Below, one piece after another: positions 61,558-64,000 of a stretch of 64,000 bases of DNA. The stretch spans positions 1,550,001-1,614,000 of the forward strand of contig NZ_CP032762.1 of the NCBI RefSeq assembly GCF_003641205.1, read 5' to 3'. The notes below the pieces were generated by a model. The model worked only from the letters and a program-made list of their open reading frames with translations, searched no databases and was not told where the DNA came from. The stretch's first letter is position 1, and every line of letters begins with the position of its first letter. Position numbers and translations under genes: made by a program. The DNA comes from Rhodococcus sp. P1Y (GTDB lineage Bacteria; Actinomycetota; Actinomycetes; Mycobacteriales; Mycobacteriaceae).

Positions 61558-62726
61558 AGAAGGTACTACTCGCGACCCTGCTGATTCTCACGCTCGCCGG
61601 TTGTCAGTGGGACGGCCTCAACTCCCTACCGCTTCCCGGGACCGAGGGACGCGGCGAGGGCGCCTACCAGGTACAGATTCAGATGCCCAACGTCACGACG
61701 CTGTCACAGAATTCACCCGTCATGGTCGACGATGTCACCGTCGGAACTGTCGACTCCATCGAGGTGCAGGACTGGCACGCGCTGGTGACGGTGTCGGTGA
61801 ACGATGGCGTCGAACTGCCGGAGAACGTGAGCGCCAAGATCGGCCAGACGTCTCTGCTCGGGTCGCAGCACCTGGCGCTGGTGCCGCCGGAGGACCCCGA
61901 AGGCCGGCTCGAGAACGGCGACACCATTCCGATCGAGCGGGCAGGGGCGTATCCGACGACCGAGCAGACGCTCTCGTCGTTGTCGGTGGTGCTCAACGGT
62001 GGCGGGCTCGCACAGATCCAGGACATCACGACCGAGCTGAACAACGCAATCGGTGGTCGCGAGGATTCGGTGCGTGACCTTCTTCCCCGACTCGACGAGC
62101 TGGTCTCGAGCTTGGACGATCAACGCGGCGACATCATCGACGCCATGAGCGGTATCGATCGACTGGCGGTGAACGTACAGAACCAGAACGCAACGTTGAC
62201 CAAGGCGCTGAACGAGATTCCGCCCGCACTCGACGTGTTGATCGCGGAGAGGCCCAACATCACCGCTGCGTTCACGTCGCTGGGCAACATGAGCGACGTG
62301 GTGTCGCGGCTGATCGAGACGTCGGGCGAAAACCTGCAGATCAACATCGCGAGCTTGACGCCGGTGCTGAAAGCGTTGGCAGACTCCGGAAATGCTCTCA
62401 CCGACGTGTTGTCGGTGCTGCTGACCTACCCGTTCCCGCAGGAAGGCATCGACAATGCGATTCGCGGGGACTACGCGAACCTTGCCATGACGATCGACCT
62501 GTCGCTTCCTCGTCTCGACGCCAATTTTCTGACGGGTACTCCGTTGGCGGGCAGGATGGGTGGGCTCGAAGGAGCGCTCGGCACGCAGGCTGCGCCCACG
62601 GCGTCGTCGGCGGGTGACCCGTTGCGTGGTCCTGTCATGCCGCCCACCTTGAACATTCCCGGTCTACCGCCGATCGAGATCCCTGTCATTCCGGGTCTGC
62701 CCGGGCTAGGGGTGCCCGCGCCATGA
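61554..62726 (+). CDS. mce4E: Mce4E lipoprotein
   Basis: 390 aa. Lipoprotein signal peptide MKKVLLATLLILTLAGCQWD with lipobox LAGC at residue 17, as expected for the E subunit of Mce systems (LprN-type). MCE domain (VTVGTVDSIEVQDWHALVTV) and helical domain follow; the end is Pro-rich (PGLPPIEIPVIPGLPG). It overlaps mce4F by ATGA. Confidence 0.95.
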   Translation: MKKVLLATLLILTLAGCQWDGLNSLPLPGTEGRGEGAYQVQIQMPNVTTLSQNSPVMVDDVTVGTVDSIEVQDWHALVTVSVNDGVELPENVSAKIGQTSLLGSQHLALVPPEDPEGRLENGDTIPIERAGAYPTTEQTLSSLSVVLNGGGLAQIQDITTELNNAIGGREDSVRDLLPRLDELVSSLDDQRGDIIDAMSGIDRLAVNVQNQNATLTKALNEIPPALDVLIAERPNITAAFTSLGNMSDVVSRLIETSGENLQINIASLTPVLKALADSGNALTDVLSVLLTYPFPQEGIDNAIRGDYANLAMTIDLSLPRLDANFLTGTPLAGRMGGLEGALGTQAAPTASSAGDPLRGPVMPPTLNIPGLPPIEIPVIPGLPGLGVPAP

Positions 62727-64000
62727 TGCTCACCAGATTTGTTCGCGCACAGTTGATCATCTTCTCCATTCTGACAGTCATCGGGCTCGTCATGATGGCC
62801 ACCCAGTACGTGGGTGCACCCGCCCTCGTCGGCATCGGACGCTACGGTGTCACCGTGGAGCTCCCGACGACGGGCGGTCTGTACCGGAACGCGAACGTCA
62901 CCTACCGCGGCACGACCGTGGGAGAGGTGGATTCGGTGCGGCTCACCCCGGACGGCGTCGACGCCCAACTGTCGATCGACAGTTCGTACTCGATCCCAGC
63001 CGACGTCGACGCGCAGGTCAAAAGTGTCTCCGCGATCGGTGAGCAATACGTCGACCTGATTCCGCGTAGCAGTTCCGAACCCAATCTTGCAGGCGGTGAC
63101 GTCATACCCGTCGACCGTACTTCGGTGCCTCAGGACGTCGGTCCGATGCTGGATCAGGCCGATGTGCTGTTGAAGAGCATCTCCGACACCAGGCTGCAGA
63201 CCGTCGTCGACGAATCCTTCAAGGCGTTCAACGGAACCGGGCCCGAGTTGCAGCAGCTGATCGATTCGTCGCGTCTGTTCGTCCAAGAAGCACAGGCGAA
63301 TTCGGAGCATACCACACTGCTGCTCGACCAAGCCGGCCCGCTGCTCGACGGGCAAGTGGTCAGCAGTGATGCGATACGTACGTGGACGAGCAGTCTCGCG
63401 ACGTTCACCGACCAGCTCAGGGCCAGTGATCCGGACCTACGGGCAGTGATCGAGAAGGGCCCGGGCGCTGCGGCGGAGGCCAATCAGCTGTTCCAGAACC
63501 TGCGCCCGACGCTTCCGCTTCTGGTCGCCAACCTTGTCAGCATCGGCGAGGTGGGCGTCATCTACCACGCAGGAATCGAACAGATCCTGGTGTTGTATCC
63601 ACCGGTCACGGCTGCGCTGGTCACGGCGGCCGGCAGTGGTCCGGCCGACGAGGGAGCTATCGTCGACTTCCAGCTCGAGGTCAACGACCCACCCGCCTGC
63701 ACAACAGGATTCCTCACCCCGGAGCAACGCCGCGACCCGAACGAACTCTCGATACCCGACACCCCGGCAGACCTGTTCTGCAAGGTCGATCAGAACGACA
63801 GCACTGCCGTTCGTGGATCGCGCAACCTACCGTGCATGGAAGTGCCTGGCCGACGAGCGCCAACGCCCGAGATCTGTCGCAGCGCCGAAGGATACGTGCC
63901 ACTCGGCAACAATCCACCCTGGGGGCCCGTCGAACAAGGCGTCCCGTCGTACACCGAAATCCCCAGTGGGGAGTCGAGTGTGGCCCCAGCATCGGCAGCA
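62723..64000 (+). CDS. mce4F: Mce4F sterol-import protein, 3'-truncated by the window
   Basis: Open for 426 codons to the window edge with no stop. The double ATG at 62723 overlaps the mce4E stop. An N-terminal helix (QLIIFSILTVIGLVMMATQY), MCE domain with PTTGGLYRNANVTYRGTTVG and a helical region are visible. A Cys-containing C-terminal domain (PPACTTGFLTPEQRRDPNEL; NLPCMEVPGR; EICRSAEGYV) follows. It closes the mce4A-F set. Confidence 0.94.
   Translation, partial: MMLTRFVRAQLIIFSILTVIGLVMMATQYVGAPALVGIGRYGVTVELPTTGGLYRNANVTYRGTTVGEVDSVRLTPDGVDAQLSIDSSYSIPADVDAQVKSVSAIGEQYVDLIPRSSSEPNLAGGDVIPVDRTSVPQDVGPMLDQADVLLKSISDTRLQTVVDESFKAFNGTGPELQQLIDSSRLFVQEAQANSEHTTLLLDQAGPLLDGQVVSSDAIRTWTSSLATFTDQLRASDPDLRAVIEKGPGAAAEANQLFQNLRPTLPLLVANLVSIGEVGVIYHAGIEQILVLYPPVTAALVTAAGSGPADEGAIVDFQLEVNDPPACTTGFLTPEQRRDPNELSIPDTPADLFCKVDQNDSTAVRGSRNLPCMEVPGRRAPTPEICRSAEGYVPLGNNPPWGPVEQGVPSYTEIPSGESSVAPASAA

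Overview
The window is high-GC actinobacterial DNA, most likely Rhodococcus or a close mycolic-acid relative. Gene order follows two mycobacterial neighbourhoods. The first is the aspC, Fe-S oxidoreductase, LuxR regulator, iniB-iniA-iniC, dnaK-grpE-dnaJ-hspR block (M. tuberculosis Rv0337c to Rv0353). The second is the KstR-controlled cholesterol block (echA19/fadD19, fadD17-fadE27-fadE26, fdxD, SDR, yrbE4AB-mce4A-F; Rv3516 to Rv3494c). Ortholog assignments rest on motif reading and gene order, not on database searches.

Layout. 1-5 kb: end of a membrane-anchored Hsp70-like gene, divergent aldR/ald, and a YibE/F membrane protein. 5-14 kb: AlaT/AspC aminotransferase, an SRAP-domain protein, a DUF3263-like protein, an S9 peptidase, an AbiEi/endonuclease-like protein, and a large Fe-S oxidoreductase with a long repetitive tail. 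14-18 kb: secreted protein, GNAT/FemAB-like acyltransferase, secreted S1 protease. 18-31 kb: an expanded ini locus. A leftward operon (Hsp70-like protein, LuxR/IniR-like regulator, two truncated Hsp70-like proteins) is divergent from iniB, iniA and iniC. 31-36 kb: an iron-box-controlled lipoprotein, membrane protein, GH13 enzyme and secreted protein. 36-40 kb: dnaK-grpE-dnaJ-hspR with HAIR operators. 40-45 kb: bacterial nitric oxide synthase divergent from a flavohemoglobin and a second related reductase, then another AbiEi-like protein. 45-64 kb: cholesterol side-chain catabolism and the Mce4 importer, with five KstR-type boxes and rsgA embedded; mce4F runs off the window.

How the genes work together. 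Mce4 with YrbE4A/B imports sterols. FadD19 and FadD17 activate side chains to CoA esters. FadE26/FadE27 dehydrogenate, EchA19 hydrates, and the SDR oxidises; FdxD probably supplies electrons to a P450. The ini genes probably form an envelope-stress membrane-remodelling system. The Hsp70-like single-pass proteins beside it look like sensor or scaffold partners, which is the least-explained part of the window. NOS and the flavohemoglobin/reductase pair may form a local NO production, electron-supply and detoxification unit.

Two families of palindromic intergenic repeats are dispersed here. Family A has three copies at gene 3' ends between 5 and 10.7 kb. Family B consists of paired 16-bp hairpins with 8-nt loops at 31.1, 42.8, 44.8 and 54.0 kb.
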